A stretch of DNA of 64,000 nt from an uncultured Methylocystaceae bacterium (GTDB lineage: Bacteria; Pseudomonadota; Alphaproteobacteria; Rhizobiales; Beijerinckiaceae): NCBI GenBank assembly GCA_937870755.1, contig CALMZV010000011.1:1-64000 (forward strand), read 5' to 3'. The translations under genes and the position numbers were made by a program. Shown in pieces: positions 1 through 8,371 of the stretch. The number at the start of each line of letters is the position of its first letter. The first letter of the stretch is position 1. Below the pieces are notes generated by a model. It saw nothing but the letters and a program-made list of their open reading frames with translations. It was not told the DNA's origin and searched no databases.

Positions 1-2
1 TT

Positions 3-803
3 GAGCAGCGCAGGCGCGCGGAAGAAGAAGCTGCCCGAACGAGCCGCGTCTTCTTTCAGACGGAGGCGCGCGCCGCAGCTCCGATTGCGACAGCTGGCGG
101 ACCAGGCAGCCCGAGCCTCTCTGGGCTAGGTCTTCCGGGCCAGCCGGGGGCAGCGACGGCGCAGGATCGCCAGCTCGCATTCCTGAATGCGGGCGTGGAC
201 CGCCGCACGGTCTCGCCAGATCGCGTGATGGGTCCGGCGTCGCCCTATGTGCTTCAGACCGGCGCCGTCATCGCCGCGGCCCTCATCACCGGCATCCGAT
301 CCGACCTGCCGGGCCAGATCACTGCGCAGGTCACGGAGCATGTCTACGACAGCCCGACCGGGCGCATCCTGCTCGTCCCACAGGGCACGCGGCTGATCGG
401 CGAGTACAGCAACGATGTCGGCTTCGGTCAGCGCCGGGTGCTGCTCGTCTGGAAGCGGCTCATCCTCCCGAACGGCCGTTCGATCGTCCTGGAACGTCAA
501 CCCGGAGCCGACGCGCAAGGCTATGCGGGTCTCCAGGATGGCGTCGACTATCACTGGTGGGATCTCGCCAAGGCTGCCGGCCTGTCGACACTGCTGTCGG
601 TCGGTGCCGAACTCGCCGTTGACGATCAGGATCGGCTGCTCCGGGCGATCCGCAACGGCGGGCAGGACACCATCAACGACGCAGGCCAGCAGATCATCCG
701 TCGGCAACTGAATGTCGCGCCGACCCTGACGATCAGACCGGGGTTCCCCGTGCGCGTCATCGTCACCCGCGACCTCGTGCTCGAACCTTATGGAGGGTTG
801 TGA
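3..803 (+). CDS. trbI: TrbI/VirB10-type conjugal transfer protein, C-terminal part (5' end outside window)
   Basis: This is the C-terminal part of a TrbI/VirB10-family protein, the channel component that spans inner and outer membranes in conjugative type IV secretion systems. The open frame enters from the window edge, so the start and the N-terminal membrane anchor are missing; about 266 residues remain. A Gly/Pro/Ala-rich linker is followed by the conserved barrel domain, with SPYVLQTGAVIAAALITGI, LLVPQGTRLIGEYS and a DYHWWDLAKAAGLSTLLSVG stretch. The stop overlaps the start of the next gene (TGATG), as at the end of trb operons in integrative elements. The family call is secure; whether the upstream trb genes are intact cannot be seen. 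Confidence 0.9.
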   Translation, partial: EQRRRAEEEAARTSRVFFQTEARAAAPIATAGGPGSPSLSGLGLPGQPGAATAQDRQLAFLNAGVDRRTVSPDRVMGPASPYVLQTGAVIAAALITGIRSDLPGQITAQVTEHVYDSPTGRILLVPQGTRLIGEYSNDVGFGQRRVLLVWKRLILPNGRSIVLERQPGADAQGYAGLQDGVDYHWWDLAKAAGLSTLLSVGAELAVDDQDRLLRAIRNGGQDTINDAGQQIIRRQLNVAPTLTIRPGFPVRVIVTRDLVLEPYGGL

Positions 804-1057
804 TGACCAAGCTGAAGCTCGGCCCGATCATCGACGACAAGCCGGTCAAGGTGACGATTGAACTCCCTGCGCCGCTGCATCGGGACCTCGTCGCCTACGC
901 CGCAGCACTCGGCCGCGAACAAGGCCAGACCATCGGCGACCCGACGAAGCTGATTGTGCCCATGCTCGAACGCTTCATTGCAACCGATCGGGGGTTCGCC
1001 CGCGCGCGCCGCGATGGCAGTCAACGTGCGGCACGCGCCGATGCTCAGGGCGCATGA
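803..1057 (+). CDS. DUF2274 family protein, trb-operon companion
   Basis: An 84-residue protein of the DUF2274 family, which is regularly found just after trbI in integrative elements. Its role is not established. The start is the ATG overlapping the trbI TGA by one base, which implies translational coupling; a GTG one codon upstream is also possible. The N-terminal half (KLKLGPIIDDKPVKVTIELP) and the segment LIVPMLERFIATDRGFARAR are typical of the family. The last residues run 83 bases into the convergent LysR gene, so the C-terminal tail may differ from that of relatives. Confidence 0.8.
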   Translation: MTKLKLGPIIDDKPVKVTIELPAPLHRDLVAYAAALGREQGQTIGDPTKLIVPMLERFIATDRGFARARRDGSQRAARADAQGA

Positions 1058-1973
1058 GCCGTTGCCGGGCGAACCAAGCGTCATCTCGCTCCGAGAAAGA
1101 CTTTGCCAGCGCCAGCAGGCGCTCGAGGTTCCGATGGAGCGCCCCTCGCGGGTGGACAGCACCATAGCGGAGAACTGCATCCTCGATCCGGCGAAAAGCA
1201 ATACCTGGCAGTCCGTGACGGACATGCGCGCTGCCTGCGATGGTGACGCCGTCCCCATGCGCGACGATCTGCATCAGAGATTCCCGAGTGACGGACAATT
1301 GCTCGATCTGGAGGTCTCCGGGCGAAGTCTGGAGGTTTCGCATTAGGTAACCCTTCGCGAAATCGCCGGTCGGTAAATCAGTCACCACAAAGTGCCGATC
1401 ACGCAGCTCATCCCACCGGAGCGCCTTCTGATCGGCGAGTGGGTCGCCGTGCGGCAATGCCACGTACACGGGCTCAGCCCACAAATGCGTCACGTCAAAG
1501 CCCTTCCCGGGCGATGCTTCGGCGACGACACCGACATCAAGCTGCCCCCGCCGCACGGCCGCGATGAGTTCGGGACAGCTGCCCTCGCTGAACCGCAGCT
1601 TGACCCCCGGGCGGTCACCCCGAAAGGCCCCGAAGAGCTCAGACAGAAAGCCCATGGTCAGAGGCCCGAACACGCCGATCCGAAGATGCCGTCCTCTGTT
1701 CGCCACCGTTCTTGCGCCGTCGAGCGCCGATCCGATCTGGCGCGCCCCAGGGGCGGCCTGATTCAGAAATTGTTTGCCGATGTCTGTCAGGTCGACGCCG
1801 GCAGGATGACGGCGGAACAGCTGTGCGCCGATCTCATCCTCGACATCCCGGATGCGGCGGCTGATCGCCGACTGCTCGACGCCGAGATCTTGCGCCGCGC
1901 GCCGGAAGCTGCCGCTTTCCGCAGCAGCGATGATGTAACGCACATGGCGCAGCTCGATCTTCGATCTCGGCAC
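975..1973 (-). CDS. LysR-family transcriptional regulator on the integrative element
   Basis: A 332-residue LysR-type regulator. The N-terminal winged helix-turn-helix is clear (LRHVRYIIAAAESGSFRRAA, then VEQSAISRRIRDVEDEIGAQ), followed by a periplasmic-binding-protein-like effector domain (about residues 90-300). The start is a GTG with a GGGGAACC sequence upstream. LysR genes of this type are common next to the trb cluster of mobile elements, so regulation of transfer or of a cargo gene is plausible, but no target is visible. The C-terminal end is longer than usual and overlaps the end of the convergent DUF2274 gene. Confidence 0.85.
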   Translation of the reverse strand: MPRSKIELRHVRYIIAAAESGSFRRAAQDLGVEQSAISRRIRDVEDEIGAQLFRRHPAGVDLTDIGKQFLNQAAPGARQIGSALDGARTVANRGRHLRIGVFGPLTMGFLSELFGAFRGDRPGVKLRFSEGSCPELIAAVRRGQLDVGVVAEASPGKGFDVTHLWAEPVYVALPHGDPLADQKALRWDELRDRHFVVTDLPTGDFAKGYLMRNLQTSPGDLQIEQLSVTRESLMQIVAHGDGVTIAGSAHVRHGLPGIAFRRIEDAVLRYGAVHPRGALHRNLERLLALAKSFSERDDAWFARQRLMRPEHRRVPHVDCHRGARGRTPDRLQ

Positions 1974-2385
1974 GATGGTTCCCCATGATGCAAAGGTCTT
2001 TGCAAACGTAGCCCCGTCAGCCCCCGAGAACTGTTCCGATCAGATTATGGGTCTTCTCCGTCTCCTCGCTACCGCCGCCCACGAAATCCTTAAGTGTCAC
2101 ACCTTCGACTGTTGCTACGTCGCTAGCGGACTTCCGGATCGCATCTCGCCGGTGCAAGCAGTAAATGGTGCGTGATCTGAACAGCGCAATTACGGCGCGG
2201 AACGCGTGCGGCGAGTCGTGCAGATTCTGTGGGCTGACGGATGTCCGGGCGCGCTGTCAGGACTGAAAATGACCCGCCGATTTCTACGCCAGAGCCCGAA
2301 ATTGCCGCACGCCACTCCGGAGGGACTTCCGGCATCGGCACCTATCGTTCTCAATCGCCAGCGACAGCCGCTAAGGAGATTGGGT
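1974..2385. other. 412-base intergenic region, no gene recognised
   Basis: This stretch separates the LysR gene (reading left) from the alpA-like gene (reading right). It must hold the promoters of both. I see no convincing coding frame, RNA gene or strong repeat. The only clear signal is the ribosome binding site AAGGAGAT at 2373-2380 ahead of the alpA-like gene. Confidence 0.5.
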
Positions 2386-2661
2386 ATGGGTCAGAGCGAG
2401 CCTTTGGAGATCAGGAAGACCATCCGGCGGCACCAACTGCGCGAGATGGTGCCCCTGGCCGACAGCACAATCTACGAGATGGAGCAGCGCGGCGAATTCC
2501 CACGCCGCTTCGCGCTGTCGCCGCGCTGCATCGTCTGGGACCTCGCCGAGGTCCACGCCTGGTTGCTGGCGCGGCGCGCGAAGCCGATCCCTCGCGCACA
2601 GCATCCCGACGTCACCAAGCGCAAGTCCCGCCCGGTCAAAGGGCAGGATCGAGCGCGATAG
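2386..2661 (+). CDS. AlpA-family DNA-binding regulator
   Basis: A 91-residue protein of the AlpA/excisionase-like MerR-type helix-turn-helix group. These small proteins usually act on the promoter of the neighbouring phage- or island-type integrase or serve as recombination directionality factors. Key segments are RRHQLREMVPLADSTIYEME and GEFPRRFALSPRCIVWDLAE, the standard AlpA pattern. The ATG follows AAGGAGAT at five bases. The gene converges on the integrase and overlaps its 3' end by 26 bases. It probably controls excision or integrase expression; this is inferred from context. Confidence 0.8.
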   Translation: MGQSEPLEIRKTIRRHQLREMVPLADSTIYEMEQRGEFPRRFALSPRCIVWDLAEVHAWLLARRAKPIPRAQHPDVTKRKSRPVKGQDRAR

Positions 2662-3892
2662 ACGGCATGACTGTCGGCAGCAGCGTCGGAACATACTTCC
2701 GCCCCTCGACCCAGGCATCGACGGTGTCGGCCCATTCCTGCATCATGTGGCGACGCTGAACCTCGTATTCGGCCTTGTTGTAGACGCCGCGTGATGAACG
2801 CCCGTCCTCGTGCGCCAGGCACTTTTCGATCCAGTCGCGGTTGAAGCCCAGCTCATTGAGCAGCGTCGAGCCCGTGCGGCGTAGGTCATGCACGGTGAAC
2901 GGCTCCAGCGGCAGCCCCTCCTTCTTGGCCTGTTCGACGACAGCGTAAGTGACCCGGTTGAAGGTCGCCCGCGACATCGGCGCATCCGCATCGTACCGGG
3001 AAGGCAGCAGATACCGGGAATTACCGGCGCAGGTCTTGAGCGCGATCATGATGTCGAGGGTCTGCCGGCACAGGTAGACATTGTGCGGCTTCGATCGCTT
3101 CATGCGCTCCTTCGGGATCGTCCAGACGGCGTTTTCGAAATCGACTTCATCCCAGACCGCGTCCTGTAGTTCGCTCTTCCGGACCATGGTGAGGAGGTAG
3201 AGCTTCATGCCGAGCCGGATCGTCGGCAGCGTCGCGACATGCTCGAGTTGCTTGAGCATGATGCGGATCTCGGTCGGCGAAAGCGCCCTGTCCTTGGGCG
3301 TGAACGTGGCAATCGAAGCCGGGCCAACGTCATCGGCCGGGTTCGCGACCTTCTCGCCGTGGAGGATGGCGAAGGCGTAGATCTGCTTCAGGATATCCCG
3401 CACATGGATGGCCGTCGCGGGCGCGCCCCGTTCCACGATCTTGGCGCAGTGGGCGCGCAGGTCATCAGGCGTGATTTCGGTCAGCAAACGGTTCTGCCAG
3501 ACCGGCTTAAGTTCACGCTCGAATATGGCGCGGCGCATGGCGCGCGTGCTGTCCGCCATGGGCGCGCCCGTCAGCCACTTCTCGCCGAACTCGCCGAAGC
3601 TCTTGGCCTCCTTGATCCGGCGCTTCTCCCGCTGCTTCTCGATGGCGGGGGACCGCCCCTCGGCGATCATGCGTTTCGCGTCCAGGCACAATTCCCGCGC
3701 CCGGGCGAGCGAGATCCCATCTCGGGCGTACTTGCCGAGATGGACAGTCTCCCGCCTGCCGTTCAGCCGATAGTCGAGCCTGAACGAGATGCCGCCTGTC
3801 GGCGCGACACGCACATACATGCCGTCACGATCGGTCACCTTGTACATTTTGGCTTTTGGTTTCAGGCACTTGAGTGCCGCATCCGTCAACAT
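2636..3892 (-). CDS. int: Tyrosine-type site-specific integrase (P4/phage-like)
   Basis: A 418-residue tyrosine recombinase of the P4-type integrase group used by genomic islands. An N-terminal DUF4102-like arm-binding domain (residues 1-90, with KYARDGISLARARE) is followed by a core-binding domain and the catalytic domain. The catalytic residues are visible: Arg in LLTMVRKSELQD, His-x-x-Arg in VHDLRRTG, His in CLAHED and the nucleophilic Tyr in SRGVYNKAEY. A GAGGAGG ribosome binding site precedes the ATG. The gene lies directly beside the 3' end of guaA with its start toward guaA, as expected for an integrase next to its att site. It looks full length and intact. Confidence 0.93.
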   Translation of the reverse strand: MLTDAALKCLKPKAKMYKVTDRDGMYVRVAPTGGISFRLDYRLNGRRETVHLGKYARDGISLARARELCLDAKRMIAEGRSPAIEKQREKRRIKEAKSFGEFGEKWLTGAPMADSTRAMRRAIFERELKPVWQNRLLTEITPDDLRAHCAKIVERGAPATAIHVRDILKQIYAFAILHGEKVANPADDVGPASIATFTPKDRALSPTEIRIMLKQLEHVATLPTIRLGMKLYLLTMVRKSELQDAVWDEVDFENAVWTIPKERMKRSKPHNVYLCRQTLDIMIALKTCAGNSRYLLPSRYDADAPMSRATFNRVTYAVVEQAKKEGLPLEPFTVHDLRRTGSTLLNELGFNRDWIEKCLAHEDGRSSRGVYNKAEYEVQRRHMMQEWADTVDAWVEGRKYVPTLLPTVMPSIALDPAL

Positions 3893-3910
3893 TCTGGGCC
3901 TCCTCGCGGA

Positions 3911-4022
3911 AAAGTACCGTCACGCGTATTTTGGAGGCTTTTGACGGGAATATCTGTTTATGTTCAGCATGTTAAACTGAAAAAAGTACCGTCAATAGCC
4001 TCGGTCGCTATGACGGTACTTT
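3911..4022. repeat. Three copies of the 12-mer AAAGTACCGTCA upstream of the integrase
   Basis: AAAGTACCGTCA occurs as direct copies at 3911-3922 and 3983-3994 and inverted at 4011-4022. The last two form an imperfect inverted repeat that extends into ATAGC/GCTAT around a short CTCGGTC spacer. The copies sit between the integrase start and the guaA end, where arm-type integrase or excisionase binding sites and the int promoter are expected. The repeats are directly visible; the function is inferred. Confidence 0.6.
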
Positions 4023-4089
4023 CGATTTTCCGGATGATCAACGGGGGCAGGGTCCGTCAGCAGGCACGACAGACGCGTTTGCTGCCCAC

Positions 4090-4101
4090 CGATAGCTATC
4101 G
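4090..4101. repeat. Perfect 12-bp palindrome between int and guaA
   Basis: CGATAGCTATCG is a perfect dyad in the non-coding stretch between the integrase and guaA. It may be an operator or part of the attachment region; nothing in the sequence decides between these. Confidence 0.35.
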
Positions 4102-4180
4102 ATAGGTCTCGGCTGAAATATTTTTGTTTTTCAGGTGGTTACGTCGTATTCTGGCGTAGTTTGGGATACCCTCGGATGGG

Positions 4181-4205
4181 CAAAAATTATTCCCACTCGA
4201 TCGTG
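4181..4205. other. Probable attachment site of the integrative element at the guaA 3' end
   Basis: The junction between island DNA (integrase, AT-richer spacer) and the chromosome falls at the guaA stop codon (4187-4189 on the complementary strand). The 3' end of guaA is a known integration target of tyrosine integrases of genomic islands. The exact core cannot be fixed because the other island end, which should carry a direct repeat of the guaA terminal sequence (for example ATTCCCACTCGATCG), lies left of the window. Confidence 0.5.
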
Positions 4206-5794
4206 CCCGGCGGCTTGCTCGTGACGTCGTAGACCACGCGGTTCACGCCCTTCACCTCGTTGATGATGCGCGTGGCCGTGCGGCCCAGAAAGGCCATGTC
4301 GTAGGGGAAGAAATCCGCCGTCATGCCGTCCACGCTCGTCACCGCGCGCAGCGCGCAGACGTGGTCGTAGGTGCGCCCGTCGCCCATCACGCCCACCGTG
4401 CGCACCGGCAGCAGCACCGCGAAGGCCTGCCAGATCCTGTCGTAGAGGCCTGCCTTGCGGATTTCGTCGAGGTAGATCGCGTCCGCCTTGCGCAGAATGT
4501 CCAGCTTCTCGCGGCTGACAGCGCCGGGGATGCGGATGGCCAGCCCCGGCCCCGGAAACGGATGGCGGCCGACGAAGGCTTCCGGCAGGCCGAGTTCGCG
4601 GCCGAGCGCACGCACCTCGTCCTTGAACAGTTCGCGCAGCGGCTCCACCAACTTCATGTTCATGCGTTCGGGCAGGCCGCCGACATTGTGGTGGCTCTTG
4701 ATCGTCACCGACGGCCCGCCGGTGAAGGACACGCTCTCGATCACGTCCGGATAGAGGGTGCCCTGCGCCAGAAACTCAGGCGCGCCCTTGCCGTCGGCGG
4801 CGATCTTCTTCGCCTCCGCCTCGAACACCTCGATGAACAGCCGGCCGATGGTCTTGCGCTTGTGCTCGGGGTCGACCACGCCGTCGAGCTCGTTCAGGAA
4901 CAGGTCCTCGGCGTCCACATGCACGAGCGGGATATTGTAATGGTCGCGGAACAGGCGCACCACTTCGTCCGCCTCGCCCTGGCGCATCAGCCCATGGTCC
5001 ACGAACACGCAGGTCAGCCGGTCGCCGATCGCCTCGTGGATCAGCACGGCGGCGACGCTTGAATCCACGCCGCCGGACAGGCCGCAGAGCACCCGGCCCT
5101 GCCCGACCTGGTGGCGGATGGCGGCGATGGCCTCGGCCCGGAAGGCGGCCATCGTCCAGTCGCGCTTCAGGCCCGCCACCTCGTGCACGAAATTCGACAG
5201 AAGTTTCGCGCCGTCGGGCGTGTGGACCACTTCCGGGTGGAACATGGTGGTGTAGATGCGGCGCTTTTCGTCGGTGGCCACCGCAAACGGCGCGTTTTCG
5301 CTGACCGCCTTGACGGAGAACCCCTCCGGCAGTCGCGTCACGCGGTCGCCGTGGCTCATCCAGACCGGGTATTTACGGCCCTTTTCCCATACGCCGCGAA
5401 ACAACGCCGAATCCTCCACGATCTCCACCTCGGCGCGGCCGAATTCCGCGGCGTGGCCGCCCTCCACCGTTCCGCCCAGTTGCACCGCCGTCGTCTGCTG
5501 GCCGTAGCAGATCGACAGGACCGGCACGCCGGCCTCGAAAATGGCCTGCGGGGCGCGGGGCGAGCCTTCGTCCGTCACCGAAGCCGGCCCGCCGGAGAGG
5601 ATGACAGCCTTTGGGCGGAGGTCCGCGAATGCCCGCCCGGCGCTCTGAAACGGGTGGATTTCGCAGTAAACGCCGGCCTCGCGCACGCGGCGGGCGATGA
5701 GCTGGGTGACCTGCGAGCCGAAATCGACGATCAGCACCTTGTCGTGGCGTTCGACGATTTCGCGGTGGGCGTCGATCGGGGAGTGGGCCGCCAT
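4187..5794 (-). CDS. guaA: GMP synthase (glutamine-hydrolysing)
   Basis: A 535-residue GMP synthetase, converting XMP, ATP and glutamine to GMP in purine synthesis. The N-terminal class I glutamine amidotransferase domain shows the nucleophilic Cys in LSICYGQQ and the His-x-Glu pair in TTMFHPEV. The ATP pyrophosphatase domain carries the PP-loop [12 protein letters not shown] at about residue 240, and the C-terminal dimerisation domain ends in the family's conserved PPGTIEWE. Length and ends match the family, so integration of the neighbouring element has left the reading frame intact. Confidence 0.97.
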   Translation of the reverse strand: MAAHSPIDAHREIVERHDKVLIVDFGSQVTQLIARRVREAGVYCEIHPFQSAGRAFADLRPKAVILSGGPASVTDEGSPRAPQAIFEAGVPVLSICYGQQTTAVQLGGTVEGGHAAEFGRAEVEIVEDSALFRGVWEKGRKYPVWMSHGDRVTRLPEGFSVKAVSENAPFAVATDEKRRIYTTMFHPEVVHTPDGAKLLSNFVHEVAGLKRDWTMAAFRAEAIAAIRHQVGQGRVLCGLSGGVDSSVAAVLIHEAIGDRLTCVFVDHGLMRQGEADEVVRLFRDHYNIPLVHVDAEDLFLNELDGVVDPEHKRKTIGRLFIEVFEAEAKKIAADGKGAPEFLAQGTLYPDVIESVSFTGGPSVTIKSHHNVGGLPERMNMKLVEPLRELFKDEVRALGRELGLPEAFVGRHPFPGPGLAIRIPGAVSREKLDILRKADAIYLDEIRKAGLYDRIWQAFAVLLPVRTVGVMGDGRTYDHVCALRAVTSVDGMTADFFPYDMAFLGRTATRIINEVKGVNRVVYDVTSKPPGTIEWE

Positions 5795-5974
5795 TTCGTC
5801 CTCTCTGGCAAAGGAGCGGATTAGGCGAAGCGGCCGGCGGGCGCAACATTCCGTCCATCTTTCCTAACGGGTTTATACGGGTTTTCGAGCAATCGGTTTG
5901 AAGCGGCCGCAAGGCGGCGGCCGTAGCGTCAGGCCCAGTTCACTGGAAATCGCCCGATCGGGCCGGACAAAGCC

Positions 5975-6880
5975 ATGACCGCACCGCGCACCGCCGCCCA
6001 AATCCTCGCCGCCCGCCCCTCCAACGGCGCGCTGGCCAGCCTGTTCTCCGCCGGCGTCGAACAGCCGCTTGTCCATTCCAACGCGGCGCTGCGTGCGTTG
6101 CGCAAGGCGCGGTTTTCCGAAACGCCGATGCAGAAGGCGCTGCGCGTGGCGCGCGCCGCTCACGCCGCACTCGCCCGCGATGGTCTGGCCGGGTGCCTGG
6201 CCGCCCTCGACATGATGGCGCGCGAGAAGTCGATCGCGGCCGACGGATTGCCGGATCCGGACGGCGCGCTCGCCACGCCCGACGGATTGTGCGGCATGGT
6301 CAGCGACCTTTCGGTCGACGCGCTGATGGCCGCCTTCGGCCGCGGCCTCTACCCCTCCTCCCATTTCGGCCCGCTGCGCTGGTGGGCGCCCGCCATGCGC
6401 GCGGTGGTGCGCACGGCGGACGTGCTGGAGCGCGACGAGAGGGCCGACGACGAACTGGCCCTGGTGTTCGACAGCGCGTTCGAGGACCACCTGGCCGCCG
6501 ACATCGACGACGCGCCGCTCACGCCGCGTCTCAAATGGGCCTATTCGGCGTTGTTCGACGCCGGCTTCGCGCATTGCTTCGAGGCGTTCGCGCGCGACGG
6601 CGCGCGCGTCGGCTCGGGCTTCGGCGTGGCGGTCGGCGATGTGTTCGTGCTCGGCGCGCTGCGCATTCCGTCCGAAGGGCACGCGCGCGCTTTCCTGCAT
6701 GCTCTCGCCCGCCGGCTCTCCGAACTCGGCTACGAGATGATCGACGCGCGCCGGCCGACATGGCGCGCCATGGCGCTCGGCTTCGCGCCCATGCCGCGCT
6801 CGGTCTACAACGCGCGCATTCTGCTCGGTCTCGCGCACGAGCGGATCGGCAAGTGGAGCGAGACCGCGAAAGCGGCTTAG
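5975..6880 (+). CDS. Aat-like leucyl/phenylalanyl-tRNA-protein transferase family member
   Basis: A 301-residue protein whose C-terminal two thirds resemble leucyl/phenylalanyl-tRNA-protein transferase (Aat), the GNAT-fold enzyme that adds Leu or Phe to N-termini for the N-degron pathway. Matching landmarks are DGLCGMVSDLSVDALMAAFG, RGLYP followed by LRWWAPAMRAVV, then AGFAHCFEAFARDG, FGVAVGDVFVLGAL and GYEMIDARRPT. The first 75 or so residues are extra compared with classic Aat. Several canonical positions differ (for example VFVLGAL where Aat usually has VFFGESMF), so a changed substrate is possible. I would call it an Aat-like aminoacyltransferase rather than aat itself. Confidence 0.65.
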   Translation: MTAPRTAAQILAARPSNGALASLFSAGVEQPLVHSNAALRALRKARFSETPMQKALRVARAAHAALARDGLAGCLAALDMMAREKSIAADGLPDPDGALATPDGLCGMVSDLSVDALMAAFGRGLYPSSHFGPLRWWAPAMRAVVRTADVLERDERADDELALVFDSAFEDHLAADIDDAPLTPRLKWAYSALFDAGFAHCFEAFARDGARVGSGFGVAVGDVFVLGALRIPSEGHARAFLHALARRLSELGYEMIDARRPTWRAMALGFAPMPRSVYNARILLGLAHERIGKWSETAKAA

Positions 6881-6969
6881 TTTTTGCGCGCCACAAGGCG
6901 CGCCGCGCGGACCTCGCATAGGCCCGGCGTCGCAGTCGCGCCTAAACCGGGAGCGCCTGCCCCGCGCGC

Positions 6970-8265
6970 TCAGCCCGCGCGCTTCAGCGTGCAGACGTAG
7001 AACCCGTCCGTGCCGGTTCGCGCCGGCGTCAGCAACAGGCCCAGTCCGTTTTCGCCGTCGCGCGCGGGCAGGTTTTCAAGGCCCGCCGCGCGCGCGACGT
7101 CGCGCATGTCGGCGGGCGCGAAATCCTCGCGCCCCGCAAGGAACGCGCGCACGCGATCCTCGTTTTCCTCGCACAGCAGCGAACAGGTGATGTAGACGAT
7201 GCGCCCGCCCGGCTTCACGCAGCCGGCCGCGCGCGCAAGGGTTTCGTCCTGATCCTTGATGCGCTGTTCGAGCGCGCCCGGCCGCATGCGCCACTTGGCG
7301 TCCGGGTTGCGGCGCCATGCGCCGACGCCGGTGCAGGGCGCGTCCACCAGCACCAGATCGCACCGCGCGGCGAGATCGGCGAGCACGTCCTGCGCGCCCT
7401 TCGGAGCGCGCACCTGCGCGTTGCGCACGCCCGCGCGCTCCAGCCGGTCGTAGATCGGCATGAGGCGACGCCCGTCCGCATCGGTCGCGTAGATCTGGCC
7501 GCGATTGTCCATGTCGGCGGCCATGGCCAGCGTCTTGCCGCCGCCGCCGGCGCACAGGTCGAGAACCTGTTCGCCGGGCCGCGCGCACGCCAGGCGCGCG
7601 ACGAGTTGCGATCCCTCGTCCTGGATTTCGACCAGCCCCTTCACATATGCGGGTTCGGCCGCGAGCGCCGGCCCGCGCCCGTCCTCGCCGATGGCGATGC
7701 GCAGGCCGAGCGGCGCGTGCGGCGTGGGCGCGGGATGAAGATGGGCGAGCGCGGCGAGCGCTTTCTCGCGCGTGGCCTTCAGCGCGTTGACGCGCAGGTC
7801 GACTGGCGCGCGCGCGGCCAGCGCCTGCGTCTCGCCGACCGCATCCGCGCCGAATGCGCGCGCGAAATGCGGGGCGAGCCATTCGGGAAAATCGCCCGCG
7901 ACATGCGCCGGCGCCGCCGACAGATCGGCGTTCGCCAGCGCGCCGCGCTCGTCCTCGGTCAAAGGCGCCGGCGCATGGCGCTCGCCGGAAAACAGCGCCG
8001 CGATCTCGGCGTCCGCGAGACCGCGCGTCTGGCGCAGCGCGCCGAGCATGCGCGCGCGGGGCGTGTCGGCCCCCATGAAAAAAGCCGAGGACGCGCGCTT
8101 GCGCAGCGCGTCGTAGACAAGGCTGGCGATGGCGGCGCGATCCCTGGCGCCGGCGAAGCGGTTGGCCCTGCCCCAGTCGCGCAGCGCATCGCCCGCCGGG
8201 CGACGGTCGGTCTCGATCGTCGCCAGAACGTCGATGGCGGCGCTGATGCGCGCTGCGGGGGTCAT
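6970..8265 (-). CDS. rsmB: RsmB-like 16S rRNA (cytosine-C5) methyltransferase
   Basis: A 431-residue RsmB/NOP family SAM-dependent RNA m5C methyltransferase. An N-terminal NusB-like RNA-binding domain (about residues 1-140) is followed by the Rossmann methyltransferase domain with the SAM motif LDLCAGGGGKTLAMA, the motif IV catalytic site VDAPCTGVGAWRRNPD and the second cysteine in YITCSLLCEENE. I chose the ATG at 8265 because the frame upstream loses family character and crosses the promoter of the divergent gene. It is divergent from the large membrane protein at 8372. Confidence 0.88.
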   Translation of the reverse strand: MTPAARISAAIDVLATIETDRRPAGDALRDWGRANRFAGARDRAAIASLVYDALRKRASSAFFMGADTPRARMLGALRQTRGLADAEIAALFSGERHAPAPLTEDERGALANADLSAAPAHVAGDFPEWLAPHFARAFGADAVGETQALAARAPVDLRVNALKATREKALAALAHLHPAPTPHAPLGLRIAIGEDGRGPALAAEPAYVKGLVEIQDEGSQLVARLACARPGEQVLDLCAGGGGKTLAMAADMDNRGQIYATDADGRRLMPIYDRLERAGVRNAQVRAPKGAQDVLADLAARCDLVLVDAPCTGVGAWRRNPDAKWRMRPGALEQRIKDQDETLARAAGCVKPGGRIVYITCSLLCEENEDRVRAFLAGREDFAPADMRDVARAAGLENLPARDGENGLGLLLTPARTGTDGFYVCTLKRAG

Positions 8266-8371
8266 GGCGCCTTCCTCTACTGCGGGGAGCGCTCTGTCCC
8301 ACGCCGGCGCGACGGATGCAACCGGAGCGACCGTAACGGCTTCGCAACGCGCGGCGGCTAAGGTCGCCCGC

